The position numbers were made by a program, and so were the translations under genes. From the NCBI GenBank assembly GCA_900758885.1, contig CAAETD010000048.1, positions 1 through 49,969 on the forward strand: a DNA stretch of 49,969 bases, written 5' to 3'. Of this stretch, positions 16,968-25,830 are shown piece after piece (the stretch's first letter is position 1; every line of letters starts with the position of its first letter). The notes under the pieces were generated by a model. That model was not told where the DNA came from. It ran no database searches and was given only the letters and a program-made list of their open reading frames with translations. Source of the stretch: an uncultured Collinsella sp. (GTDB lineage: Bacteria > Actinomycetota > Coriobacteriia > Coriobacteriales > Coriobacteriaceae).

Positions 16968-18398
16968 ATGGCATCGAAGAACCTTTTGCCCGTCGTCGCA
17001 CTCTGCGGCGCGCTCGCAACCGGAACGCCTGTCGCCGCTTGGGCGACTCCCGTCATGGCAGACTCCTTACCAGCAGCCCTAAGCTCCGCATCAAATCCGT
17101 CGAGCGCCATTGCGTGCAAGCGTTTTTCGATCGCACAGGCTGCAATCTCAACCTCGGGATGCCTTCGTCGTAATACGGACGGTTCGATAGTCGTGGATAT
17201 CAATCGTTCGAACAAGGCAAACGGCTCCCAGGCGGGGTACGCCGTCTGCACGTGGCGCTCGGTTGTGCTCGACGCAGATGGCGATCCATGCAATTTAGAG
17301 CTGCGCATCGACATCGCTTCGATCGATGACTCGGCGAACGGAGCGAAGGTCGCCTTCGACGGTACGTTTTTTGAGAAAGGAGGCGGTATATGTCTGGGCT
17401 GCGCCGCCGCGAATGCAGACGACACGCAGCCCACCCTCTCATTCACGGCATCGTTGCGGCTGACCAAAGCCGACACCGATGCCATCGCGGCGGGAGAAGC
17501 GTCCCTGCTGCTCTACGCCGTCAGCACCAAAGACACAGACGCTCATTTCGAGAAGCCAGCCGGATCACTCAGCCTTACACGAGGGATAGAGGCAGGCCCT
17601 ATTGAAATCGATGCCCACGCGCAAAGCAGGCAACGCATTCTTGCCGACCCGGCGCTTCTCGAAATGGAGTGGAGCGGATCCGGAGCCATCGGAATTCTCC
17701 CCTCCGCGCTTGACGCCAAGACGCTCCCCTCAAACGACGAACCCATCAACGCAACCATACAAGAAGAGAGCGCGGACAAAGAAGCAGGTGCGGGCGACAC
17801 GCCATCGCCGACAAACAGCGTCCCAGCTTCTCTCGAAGCACCGAATGAACCCGCTACCGATCCAAACGATCCCGAACTCGCGGACAGTCTGGGGCTTGCT
17901 GATCCTCAAGAGATCGATGAAGGTAACTGCTGCGTGCTTGCCGCGCTCGACCACACAGAGGTCATCGACGCTGCGAACATCGAAGTTGCCGCCGCCAATC
18001 AGCCCGTCCGCAAGTCGGCTATCATCGCATTTCCCGAATCCATCGAAGTCGTCTTTTTGCCATCGGGCGAGGTCGTGGCCCCAACACTGCTCACCTTGTT
18101 GGGCGCCAAGAATACTCGAAACGAAATTAAAAAGGTCACGGTTGTCGACCCCGCAACCACCGCCAAGCTGCGTCTATACGCCGTTGCTCCAGATGGAGGC
18201 AAGACCTTGGAATTCGATGGCGACACACTCCTAGCCTGGCGGCGTCTGGACATTATGCAAGACGTCTCGTATCAGATCGAACTCGAAGGGTTTGATCGTG
18301 CCCGCGATGCCAATATCATCGCCGCGGCTATTGAATCCCCGCAGCGGCTTATGACACTGTGCTTTGAATATTATCCCTATGTCCCGACAACCACCTGA
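16968..18398 (+). CDS. Large secreted protein of unknown function
   Basis: A 476-residue exported protein with a signal peptide (ALCGALATGTPVAAWATPVMA, cleavage near residue 31). Residues 35-230 look like a beta-rich domain with several cysteines (CLRR, AVCTW, DPCNL, ICLGC). A low-complexity acidic, Pro/Ser/Glu-rich linker spans about 255-325. Residues 330-476 look like a second beta domain (AIIAFPESIEVVFLPSGEVV, KLRLYAVAPDGGKTLEFDG). No wall-anchor motif or transmembrane helix ends the protein. The ribosome-binding site TAAGGAGA is strong. It is the last and largest gene of the cluster at 15193-18398. Codon use in the linker is less GC-rich than the neighbours. No family was recognised. Confidence 0.82.
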   Translation: MASKNLLPVVALCGALATGTPVAAWATPVMADSLPAALSSASNPSSAIACKRFSIAQAAISTSGCLRRNTDGSIVVDINRSNKANGSQAGYAVCTWRSVVLDADGDPCNLELRIDIASIDDSANGAKVAFDGTFFEKGGGICLGCAAANADDTQPTLSFTASLRLTKADTDAIAAGEASLLLYAVSTKDTDAHFEKPAGSLSLTRGIEAGPIEIDAHAQSRQRILADPALLEMEWSGSGAIGILPSALDAKTLPSNDEPINATIQEESADKEAGAGDTPSPTNSVPASLEAPNEPATDPNDPELADSLGLADPQEIDEGNCCVLAALDHTEVIDAANIEVAAANQPVRKSAIIAFPESIEVVFLPSGEVVAPTLLTLLGAKNTRNEIKKVTVVDPATTAKLRLYAVAPDGGKTLEFDGDTLLAWRRLDIMQDVSYQIELEGFDRARDANIIAAAIESPQRLMTLCFEYYPYVPTTT

Positions 18399-18516
18399 GG
18401 CTTAAATGCTGCGCATCATTCCTAACACCACTTATATAACGTATTAGATGAGTCGCGATGTGCCTCGCATTTCGTTCTGCTACGATTGCCACGTTGGCAT
18501 CAATACAGGAGGGCTC

Positions 18517-19233
18517 ATGCCGGGCTTGGGAACAATCATCAACGTTGTGCTTTTAGTTGCGGGCGGTCTTTTGGGATTAGCGGGCGGCCGCTTCATTACA
18601 CCGCGCATCCAAGACACGCTCATGAAAGCATCGGGGCTGTGCGTCCTGTTTATCGGCCTTGGCGGCACCATGCAAAAGATGCTCCTTATCGATGGGAAGG
18701 CGCTAGCGACCACCGGCACCACCATGCTCATTGTCTCGTTCGCCCTCGGCTCGCTCATCGGCGAGGCCGTCAACTTGGAAGCCGCCATCGAGAACCTTGG
18801 CGAATGGCTCAAGCGCAAGACTGGCAGTGAGGACGATAACGAGTTCACCAACGCTTTTGTCTCGACATCGCTGACCGTCTGCATCGGTGCCATGGCTATC
18901 GTGGGATCAATCCAAGACGGCCTGCTCGGCGACTGGTCCACGCTCGCCCTCAAGGGAGCGCTGGACTGCATCATCGTCTGCACCATGACGGCCTCGCTTG
19001 GACGCGGCTGTATTATCTCCGCCCTGCCCGTCGCCGTGTTCCAGGGGACGATTACGCTGTTTGCCGGCGCGCTCTCCCCCATCATGACCGCCGCCGCCCT
19101 CGACAGCCTGTCGCTCGTGGGCTCTATGCTCATCTTCTGCGTCGGCGTAAATCTCATCCGCCCTCAGACCTTCCGCACGGCCAACATGCTCCCCTCCGTC
19201 GTCGTGGCGGTCATCTACGCCCTCCTGTTCTAA
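18517..19233 (+). CDS. DUF554 (YdfK-like) membrane protein
   Basis: A 238-residue membrane protein with about seven hydrophobic helices. It begins GLGTIINVVLLVAGGLLGLAGG and contains FIGLGGTMQKML, FTNAFVSTSLTVCIGAMAIVGSIQDG and VGSMLIFCVGVNLI, all hallmarks of the DUF554 family of putative transporters. The physiological role of the family is unknown. The ATG at 18517 has CAGGAGGGCT directly upstream; an earlier in-frame ATG at 18448 lacks one. It lies alone, 88 bases before the TerB-domain gene, in the same direction but with its own apparent spacer. Confidence 0.88.
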   Translation: MPGLGTIINVVLLVAGGLLGLAGGRFITPRIQDTLMKASGLCVLFIGLGGTMQKMLLIDGKALATTGTTMLIVSFALGSLIGEAVNLEAAIENLGEWLKRKTGSEDDNEFTNAFVSTSLTVCIGAMAIVGSIQDGLLGDWSTLALKGALDCIIVCTMTASLGRGCIISALPVAVFQGTITLFAGALSPIMTAAALDSLSLVGSMLIFCVGVNLIRPQTFRTANMLPSVVVAVIYALLF

Positions 19234-19254
19234 ACTATCTGCATAGTGATATCT

Positions 19255-19283
19255 CGAACATCTGTTTGATGCTGTGCTATGAT
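19255..19283 (+). promoter_or_regulatory. Candidate promoter of the Shango-like cassette
   Basis: A -10-like TATGAT at 19278-19283 is preceded, 17 bases upstream, by the weak -35 CGAACA. It lies about 40 bases before the GTG start of the first cassette gene. AGGGAGAGGAGAGGG supplies the ribosome-binding site. Confidence 0.4.
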
Positions 19284-19321
19284 ATGAGGTCACCGACACC
19301 ATATAGGGAGAGGAGAGGGCG

Positions 19322-21067
19322 GTGGCCGACCAGGACGTCAAAATGCTCATCGAGCGCATAATGGCCGAGGCCCGGACCCATCAGTCCGCCCGCTTCTCAA
19401 ACGAAATCTATGCTGACGAGCCGATTCTCAAGACCGGGCGTCAGATGCAGAACTTCCTCCCCGACCAGTACCGCAAGATGCGCGAGATATCACGCTGGCA
19501 AGAGGATCCCAAAGGCGGCGCGGGGCGTTGGCTATCGGAGGCGGAGCTCTTTTACCGCCAAGGCCTGCTGATGGCCGACTTCGAGGACGATTGCCCCTAT
19601 AACGGCACCTTTAAGTCGTACTTTCCCACCTACAATGCCATGAGCGATCGACAGTTGCGCGGCTACTTTACCTGGCGTGCCCAAGTGCGCCGCGGCAATA
19701 TCGAGGAGACATCGACCTCGTTTGCTTTTCTTTATCTTTACGAATTGATCTGCGGCATTGGCGTAGATAATCCGCTCGATGGCTTTAGCAAGATTAAGGC
19801 ATTTTGGGATGCCTATCGCGCCTTTGAACCCGGCATCGACCGGTTCGCACGTGTGTGGCTGCAGGACTACGCCGTGTTCCACGAGCTCGACCCCAAGCTG
19901 CTTCGCGACTCTAAAACCGTCGCATTCGACAACGCCCTTATCGAGCTGCGCCGCGCAGCGCGAGACCTTGTACCCGCGCCGACGCCATCGGCCCTGCCGC
20001 CTGCGCGTCGTAAGACCTCCGAGCCCACGCTTCCCCTTCCGCCCGATGAGGCGCATGAGGAGCGGCTCATGGCTGCCATCGACGCGCTCTCGACGTACAA
20101 CCTGAATAACTCACGGCTCGACCGTTCCCACCATCGCGACCTGCGCCACGTGGCATGCGCCGTGTATGTCCGCATGGCGCGCTACTATGACACGCACCGA
20201 AAGACCGGCATCGTAGCGAGCTTGTTTGGGGAGGAGACGGCCATGCCCTACACCATGTTTGCCTCGGCCGTGTTCTTTGCGCCCGAGCGCCACGAGGACT
20301 GCGAATATCGCCTAGACCCCATTCACATCTACCGCTGCCAAAATGGCTTTTGGGAATGCATGCGGATTCACGGCAGCAGGCAAAAGAGCAGCAAGCTCGG
20401 CGAGATGATGCGCGCTTGTGATCAGCGCCTGCGCTTGGCACTGGATCCCGGCCATCCCCTTAAGGAAGAAAAGGTTCCCAAATATCTGGCTAAGATTATC
20501 GATGACGAGATCACGGCATGGCTTTCATGGGATGCCGCGCATCAGCCCGTCAAGATCGATATCGACCTGAGCCAGCTGGGGCACATTCGGAGCGCCGCCG
20601 CACAAACGCGCGAGGCGCTTTTGATCGACGAGGAGCGCGAGGACGGCACGCTTGCGGATGCCGAGGTGGCAGTTGCCGAACGACGGGAAGCCGAGCCCGT
20701 GGCCGACACGGTCGCCGAACCAGTCGCGACGACCATGCAGCAGGACGAGGCTAGCGAGCCGACCATCTCCACCGAGCAGTTTGGCATCGTAGCACCGCTC
20801 CTCGCACCAGCGCCCACGCCCGCCGCCGCTGCGTCCGCACTCGATCCCGCCGCAGACGCCTATCTTCGAGCACTCCTCGAGCAAAACGCAGCGCAGTCGG
20901 CATCGGCGGTGGCACAGTCGGGCAAGAGTGAGGGCATGCTCGTCGATAGCATCAACGAGGCGCTCTTAGACCTGGTGGGCGACACCGTTATTGAATTTGG
21001 CTCAGCAGGACCGCAAATTATCGAGGACTACGAAGCAGACGTGAGAGGATACCTAGACCATGAGTGA
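19322..21067 (+). CDS. sngA: TerB N-terminal-domain protein, SngA-like (Shango phage defence)
   Basis: A 581-residue soluble protein. Residues 90-210 match the TerB N-terminal domain, with YFTWRAQVRRGNIEETSTSFAFLYLYELICGIG as the core. Residues 250-430 probably hold the TerB/TerB-C part (DAHEERLMAAIDALSTYNLNNSRL-like start, YKLDPIHIYRC-like strands). An acidic, low-complexity linker (about 435-500) leads to a short C-terminal segment. In the Shango anti-phage system a TerB-domain protein is encoded with an ATPase and a helicase, the same order as here. The molecular role of TerB proteins is not settled. The start is GTG at 19322 with a strong Shine-Dalgarno. Its end overlaps the next gene by 8 bases (ATGAGTGA), so they are co-translated. 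Confidence 0.75.
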   Translation: MADQDVKMLIERIMAEARTHQSARFSNEIYADEPILKTGRQMQNFLPDQYRKMREISRWQEDPKGGAGRWLSEAELFYRQGLLMADFEDDCPYNGTFKSYFPTYNAMSDRQLRGYFTWRAQVRRGNIEETSTSFAFLYLYELICGIGVDNPLDGFSKIKAFWDAYRAFEPGIDRFARVWLQDYAVFHELDPKLLRDSKTVAFDNALIELRRAARDLVPAPTPSALPPARRKTSEPTLPLPPDEAHEERLMAAIDALSTYNLNNSRLDRSHHRDLRHVACAVYVRMARYYDTHRKTGIVASLFGEETAMPYTMFASAVFFAPERHEDCEYRLDPIHIYRCQNGFWECMRIHGSRQKSSKLGEMMRACDQRLRLALDPGHPLKEEKVPKYLAKIIDDEITAWLSWDAAHQPVKIDIDLSQLGHIRSAAAQTREALLIDEEREDGTLADAEVAVAERREAEPVADTVAEPVATTMQQDEASEPTISTEQFGIVAPLLAPAPTPAAAASALDPAADAYLRALLEQNAAQSASAVAQSGKSEGMLVDSINEALLDLVGDTVIEFGSAGPQIIEDYEADVRGYLDHE

Positions 21068-22364
21068 TACCGAATCCGCAGCACCCCGTGTGCCCAAGCG
21101 CGTCGCCGCCGTCATTCTCAACTCGCTCAAGGGCGGCGTGGTCCCGCGCATCGGCCTTCCCTATATCACCGTGGGGCGAGAGGTCGAGATCCGTGCTCTG
21201 CTCACCGACCTGAGCCTCATCGCCGATGGCGGCGCAAGCTTCCGTTTCCTCGTCGGTCGCTACGGCGCCGGCAAGAGCTTTTTGCTCCAGACCATCCGTA
21301 CACACGCCATGGGCGAGGGATTCGTCGTCGCCGATGCTGACCTGTCACCCGAGCGCCGCCTACAGGGCGGCCAGGGCCAGGGCCTCGCTACCTATCGCGA
21401 GCTCATCCGCAACATATCGACCAAGACGCGCCCTGAGGGCGGTGCGCTCAACCTTATCCTGGATCGCTGGGTCGCCTCGTGTGCCGACGCCGACGAGACT
21501 GCCGTTAATGCCCAACTGGCCCCGCTCGAGGAGATGGTCCACGGCTTCGACTTCGTCCGCATGCTCCGCCGCTACCGCACGGCAGTATCCGAGGGCGACG
21601 AAGAAGCTATGAGTCGGGTGACCAAATGGATTCGCGGCGAATACCGCACCAAGAGCGAGGCGCGCGCCGAGTTGGGCTCCTCGACCATCATCAGCGATGA
21701 CGACTGGTACGACTACGTTAAGCTCATTGCGCGCTTTTTGGTCTGCAGCGGCTACAAGGGCATGCTGGTGCTCATCGACGAGCTCGTGAATCTGTACAAG
21801 ATTCCCAACGCGATCACGCGCCAATATAACTACGAGAAGATCCTGACCATGTACAACGACACGCTCCAGGGCAAAGCGCAGTACCTGGGCATGATCATGG
21901 GCGGCACGCCAACCTCCATCGAAGACCGCCGCCGCGGCGTGTTCTCCTACGAGGCCCTGCGCAGCCGTCTCGCTCAAGGCCGTTTTGCGCGCGATGATCT
22001 CAAAGACATGCTCGCGCCCATCATCCGCCTGCAACCGCTCACCTACGAGGAGCTGCTGGTGCTCATCGAAAAGCTCATGCAGATCCATGCCGGCTACTTT
22101 GGCTGGACGCCCACGCTTACCGAGAACGACTTGGTGGACTTTCTCAAGATTGAGTTCGGCCGCGTGGGAGCCGATACGCATTTGACGCCGCGCGAGGTCA
22201 TCCGCGACTTTATCGAGCTGCTCGATATCCTGTGTCAGAACCCCGATGCCAACGTGGCCGAGCTGCTGCAAAGCGTCGGCGGCGACGCGCTGGCGCCGGC
22301 AGCTGCAACAGGCGGCACCGATACCGCAGGCGGCGACCGTAACTTCGCCGAATTCACCATCTAA
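21060..22364 (+). CDS. sngB: DUF2791/BrxD-like P-loop ATPase, SngB-like (Shango phage defence)
   Basis: A 434-residue ATPase. Walker A is GRYGAGKS (residues 66-73) and Walker B is MLVLIDEL near residue 240. The segment GLPYITVGREVEI just before Walker A and GGTPTSIEDRRRGVFSYEALRSRL after Walker B are typical of the DUF2791 family, which includes BREX BrxD and the Shango ATPase SngB. These AAA-like proteins are thought to drive or gate defence complexes on DNA. It starts 8 bases inside the upstream TerB gene. The helicase gene follows after a 116-base spacer that holds a small palindrome. No BREX pglZ or pglX gene is present, which argues for Shango rather than BREX. Confidence 0.82.
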   Translation: MSDTESAAPRVPKRVAAVILNSLKGGVVPRIGLPYITVGREVEIRALLTDLSLIADGGASFRFLVGRYGAGKSFLLQTIRTHAMGEGFVVADADLSPERRLQGGQGQGLATYRELIRNISTKTRPEGGALNLILDRWVASCADADETAVNAQLAPLEEMVHGFDFVRMLRRYRTAVSEGDEEAMSRVTKWIRGEYRTKSEARAELGSSTIISDDDWYDYVKLIARFLVCSGYKGMLVLIDELVNLYKIPNAITRQYNYEKILTMYNDTLQGKAQYLGMIMGGTPTSIEDRRRGVFSYEALRSRLAQGRFARDDLKDMLAPIIRLQPLTYEELLVLIEKLMQIHAGYFGWTPTLTENDLVDFLKIEFGRVGADTHLTPREVIRDFIELLDILCQNPDANVAELLQSVGGDALAPAAATGGTDTAGGDRNFAEFTI

Positions 22365-22385
22365 CCTGCCAAAAAGGGACAGGTT
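22363..22385. repeat. Small palindrome with GGGACAGG core between sngB and sngC
   Basis: AACCTG and CAGGTT pair around CCAAAAAGGGA. The sequence begins at the sngB stop codon. The GGGACAGG / CCTGTCCC wording recurs in the palindrome at 36481-36517, so it may belong to a dispersed intergenic repeat. Confidence 0.45.
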
Positions 22386-22480
22386 AATTTTGGCCGGTTT
22401 TATCTGGGCAAACGTTGAAGCAGCAATGCAGCAAGCCACTGCCCGCCGCGTTGAGAGATGCGCTTTTGAAAGGAGGCTCC

Positions 22481-24925
22481 GTGAACGCCTTTGACCGCTA
22501 CGCTCCGTTTATCCAAGACTTCATCTACTCCCACGATTGGGAGAGTCTGCGCTCCATCCAGGTTGCGGCGGCAGATGCCATCTTCAACACGCAAGACAAT
22601 GTGCTCCTGACGGCATCCACGGCATCTGGCAAAACTGAGGCGGCCTTCTTTCCCATCCTGACCGAGTTTTGGGAGAACCCGCCCGCAAGCGTTGGCGCCC
22701 TCTATATTGGCCCCCTCAAAGCACTCATCAACGACCAGTTCGTTCGCCTCAACGATCTGTGCGAAGAGGCCGATATCCCCGTCTGGCACTGGCACGGCGA
22801 TGTCTCGCAGTCGCACAAGGCAAAGCTCATCAAAAAGCCGAGCGGTATCCTACAGATTACGCCCGAATCACTCGAGGCACTCCTGATCCACAAGCACATG
22901 GCAATCCCGCGTATGTTCTGCGACCTGCGCTATGTGGTCATCGACGAGGTCCACTCGCTCATGCGCGGTGACCGCGGTGGGCAGACGCTCTGCCTTATCG
23001 AGCGTCTTTCGCGCATGGCGGGCGTGCGGCCCCGGCGCATTGGCCTTTCGGCCACCATCGGGGACCCGGAACGCACGGGTGCCTTCTTGTCGCAGGGGAC
23101 AGGACGCGACTGCGTCATCCCCCGCTTTGAGGAGCCGCGCCGCGTGTGGCGTATCTCCATGGAGCACTTCTACAACTCGGGTCCCCAGGCGCAGCAGCGA
23201 GGATTCACGAGCACAGGTCCGCAGGAAGCCGAAGTGCTCGCATGCGAGCGCATCGAGGCGGTGGCGCCCACGGCACTGCCCGCCGGCGCCCAAGACATGC
23301 GTCACAGCGGGCAGCTCACACAAGAGGAGCGCCGTCAACGTCGTGAGCGGGCACGGGGCAAGGCCGCTCCCAAAGACCGTCGCACTTCCTCGGCCCCCGA
23401 GGGCGAAGTCGACATCCCACGAGCGACCGAGCAGGCGCTTCTCAACCCCACCGACACGGCGCCCGACAACGCCGACCCCGGTATGGGCTATATCTTTGAG
23501 CATACGCGCGGCCGCAAGTGCCTGGTCTTTGCCAACTCGCGCGAGGAGGCAGAGGCCGTGTGCTCCATGCTGCGCAGCTACTGCGAAAGTCGACACGAGC
23601 CCGACCGCTTTCTAATCCATCACGGCAACCTTTCGGCATCGCTGCGCGAGACGGCCGAGGAGCTCATGCGCGACGAGGAGCAGACGCAGACAACCGTCAC
23701 CACCTCTACGCTGGAGCTCGGTATCGATATCGGCCGCCTGGAGCGCGCCTTCCAGATTGACGCGCCGTTTACCGTCAGCTCCTTTTTGCAGCGCATGGGG
23801 CGCACGGGACGCCGCGACCTTCCGCCCGAGATGTGGTTTGTCATGCGCGAGGAAGAACCCGAGCCGCGCACGATGATGCCCGAAACCATTCCCTGGAAGC
23901 TCCTGCAGGGTATCGCGCTCGTACAACTCTATCGCGAGGAAAAGTGGGTCGAGCCGCCCGAGCTCGATCGACTCCCCTACAGCCTGCTCTATCACCAGAC
24001 TATGTCGACCCTCGCCAGCACCGGCGAGCTCACGCCGGCCGAACTTGCCCAACGCGTGCTCACGCTCAGTTATTTCCACCGCGTCTCAGCCGATGACTAT
24101 CGCGTACTGCTGCGCCACCTCATCAAGATCGACCACATCCAGGTCACCGAGGGCGGCGGGCTGATCGTGGGTCTCGCGGGCGAGCGCATCATCAACAACT
24201 TTAAGTTCTACGCCGTGTTCCAGGAAAACGAGGAGTTCACCGTTCGCAGCGAGTCGGCCGAGCTGGGCACGATCGTCAATCCGCCCCCGCCCGGTGAGCG
24301 CATCGCCATCGCCGGACACTGCTGGATTGTCGAGGAAGTGGACTGGAAGCGCCACACTGTCTTTGCCACGCAGGTCAAGGGCCGGGTGCCGGCCTACTTT
24401 GGCGACTGCCCCGGAGACATCAATACGCATGTACTCGAGCGCATGCGCAAAGCGCTCAACGAGCATGCGGCATATCCGTATCTCATGGGCAACGCACGGG
24501 CACGTCTTGCACAGGCTCGCCATACGGCCGAGATTTCGGGCGCGGGGGCCAAGCCGCTCATTAACCTGGGCGGCGACACCTGGGTGCTCTTCCCCTGGCT
24601 GGGCAGCTACGCCTTTTTGGCGCTCGAGCGCTTGCTTAAGATTAAATGCGCCGCAAAGCTGGGCCTTCGCGGGCTCGATCCGTCGCGTCCATACTTTATG
24701 CAGTTCAAGATGAAGGCCGACAAGGAGACGTTCTTTGAGGTGCTCGCAGCCGAGGCCGAAAAGGACTTCGACCCCATCGAGCTCGTCTATCCCGGCGAGG
24801 TACCTTACTTTGATCGGTACGACGAGTTTGTTCCCGAAGAGCTCGTGCGCAAAGGCTTCGCCGAAGGTGTGCTCGACATCGAAGGCATGAAGCAGCGTGT
24901 CCGCAGCTGGCGCGACCACGCCTAA
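22481..24925 (+). CDS. sngC: Lhr-like DEAD/DEAH helicase, SngC-like (Shango phage defence)
   Basis: An 814-residue superfamily 2 helicase. Motif I is TASTASGKT (K51), motif II is VIDEVHSLM (near residue 154), motif III is GLSATIG, and the second RecA domain has TSTLELGIDIG and QRMGRTGRR. Residues about 500-814 form the winged-helix and C-terminal region seen in Lhr and BrxHI helicases. In Shango the helicase SngC is the third gene, after a TerB protein and an ATPase. The start is GTG at 22481 with a perfect AAAGGAGG upstream; longer in-frame readings run through the spacer. A charged insertion lies between the two RecA domains (about residues 255-325). Confidence 0.85.
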   Translation: MNAFDRYAPFIQDFIYSHDWESLRSIQVAAADAIFNTQDNVLLTASTASGKTEAAFFPILTEFWENPPASVGALYIGPLKALINDQFVRLNDLCEEADIPVWHWHGDVSQSHKAKLIKKPSGILQITPESLEALLIHKHMAIPRMFCDLRYVVIDEVHSLMRGDRGGQTLCLIERLSRMAGVRPRRIGLSATIGDPERTGAFLSQGTGRDCVIPRFEEPRRVWRISMEHFYNSGPQAQQRGFTSTGPQEAEVLACERIEAVAPTALPAGAQDMRHSGQLTQEERRQRRERARGKAAPKDRRTSSAPEGEVDIPRATEQALLNPTDTAPDNADPGMGYIFEHTRGRKCLVFANSREEAEAVCSMLRSYCESRHEPDRFLIHHGNLSASLRETAEELMRDEEQTQTTVTTSTLELGIDIGRLERAFQIDAPFTVSSFLQRMGRTGRRDLPPEMWFVMREEEPEPRTMMPETIPWKLLQGIALVQLYREEKWVEPPELDRLPYSLLYHQTMSTLASTGELTPAELAQRVLTLSYFHRVSADDYRVLLRHLIKIDHIQVTEGGGLIVGLAGERIINNFKFYAVFQENEEFTVRSESAELGTIVNPPPPGERIAIAGHCWIVEEVDWKRHTVFATQVKGRVPAYFGDCPGDINTHVLERMRKALNEHAAYPYLMGNARARLAQARHTAEISGAGAKPLINLGGDTWVLFPWLGSYAFLALERLLKIKCAAKLGLRGLDPSRPYFMQFKMKADKETFFEVLAAEAEKDFDPIELVYPGEVPYFDRYDEFVPEELVRKGFAEGVLDIEGMKQRVRSWRDHA

Positions 24926-24951
24926 GACCAGTCTTTTTGGGACGGGGAGAC

Positions 24952-25830
24952 TTACTTGTCGTGAAGGACGGTGCCGAGGAAGTCGGTGTCGAAGGGCACA
25001 GCTTCGGCAAAGGCGTAGTCGCCGTCGCTGGCGATGAGTAGATAATTCTCCTCGCCGCCGAACTCCGTATCGCCACAAGGCACCACCCAGGCGCGAGCGA
25101 ACACCTCGAGTGCCGTGGCAACGCAATCGCGCAGGAACGTCACATCGCTCCCCTCGTTTGCGCTCACGATATTGGCCACGTAGATACCCCCGGGGTTCAG
25201 GCCGCCCCGCACTAGACGCAACGCCTCAACGGTCGCCAGCTCGCGCACGGGCTCGGCACCGCCAAAGCAATCGCTCACGACCACGTCGTAGCGACGATGG
25301 CCCACGCTCGTCACACCCAGATACGAGCGAGCCTCAGCGGTTATCACCCGCAGGCGATCGCCCGCCGCGCGCTCCAGCTCGTCTAGGTAGAACCAGCGGC
25401 GCGCCAGGCGCGTAATCTCTCCGTCATACTCGATGACGTCCATGCGCAAGCCCTCGTGCGACATCAGCGCGAACTTGGGATAGGCAAACCCGCCGCCACC
25501 CAGCACAAGCATGCGGTTGATGCCGTGACCATAAGCATCGCGCATCACATCCTCGGACTCAAACACGTCGTCAAACGCACGATAGTACGCAAAGACGGGC
25601 TCCGCCCAACGCTCACCGACGTAGCCTGCGCTTTGGTAGACGCTGCCTTGCACCAACACGCGAATCTCATCGCCGTCCCCATCGTGCACGCGCTTCACAC
25701 GCGCCAACCCATTGCGGGTTCGCGCAACCTGCAGACAGGCAGCACGAACAGCGACGGCGGCCGCACCAAGTGCCGCGGCTCCCAGGGCAACGCCGGCAAC
25801 GACGCCAGCAGAAACACTCGGCTTGTTCAT
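24952..25830 (-). CDS. Spermidine synthase-like methyltransferase-fold protein
   Basis: A 292-residue protein. A short N-terminal hydrophobic segment (VVAGVALGAAALGAAAVAVRAACL) may anchor it to the membrane. The rest has the Rossmann fold of polyamine synthases: SVYQSAGYVGERWAEPVFAY, the nucleotide motif MLVLGGGGFAYPK, MDVIEYDGEI with the acidic ribose ligand, and VVVSDCFGGAEPV. Polyamine synthases transfer aminopropyl groups from decarboxylated SAM, but many anchored homologues have unknown roles, and no speD or speE context is present. Its ATG directly abuts the stop of elp3 upstream, with GGAGCT as the ribosome-binding site, so both are on one transcript. Confidence 0.8.
   Translation of the reverse strand: MNKPSVSAGVVAGVALGAAALGAAAVAVRAACLQVARTRNGLARVKRVHDGDGDEIRVLVQGSVYQSAGYVGERWAEPVFAYYRAFDDVFESEDVMRDAYGHGINRMLVLGGGGFAYPKFALMSHEGLRMDVIEYDGEITRLARRWFYLDELERAAGDRLRVITAEARSYLGVTSVGHRRYDVVVSDCFGGAEPVRELATVEALRLVRGGLNPGGIYVANIVSANEGSDVTFLRDCVATALEVFARAWVVPCGDTEFGGEENYLLIASDGDYAFAEAVPFDTDFLGTVLHDK

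Noticed and set aside
21360..22439. 359-codon reading frame antisense to the DUF2791 ATPase gene
   Set aside because: It overlaps an intact, motif-bearing ATPase in full and encodes no recognisable domain.
19322..24925. BREX system
   Set aside because: The ATPase and helicase resemble BrxD and BrxHI, but pglZ, pglX, brxA and brxC are missing and a TerB-domain protein leads the cassette, which fits Shango better.
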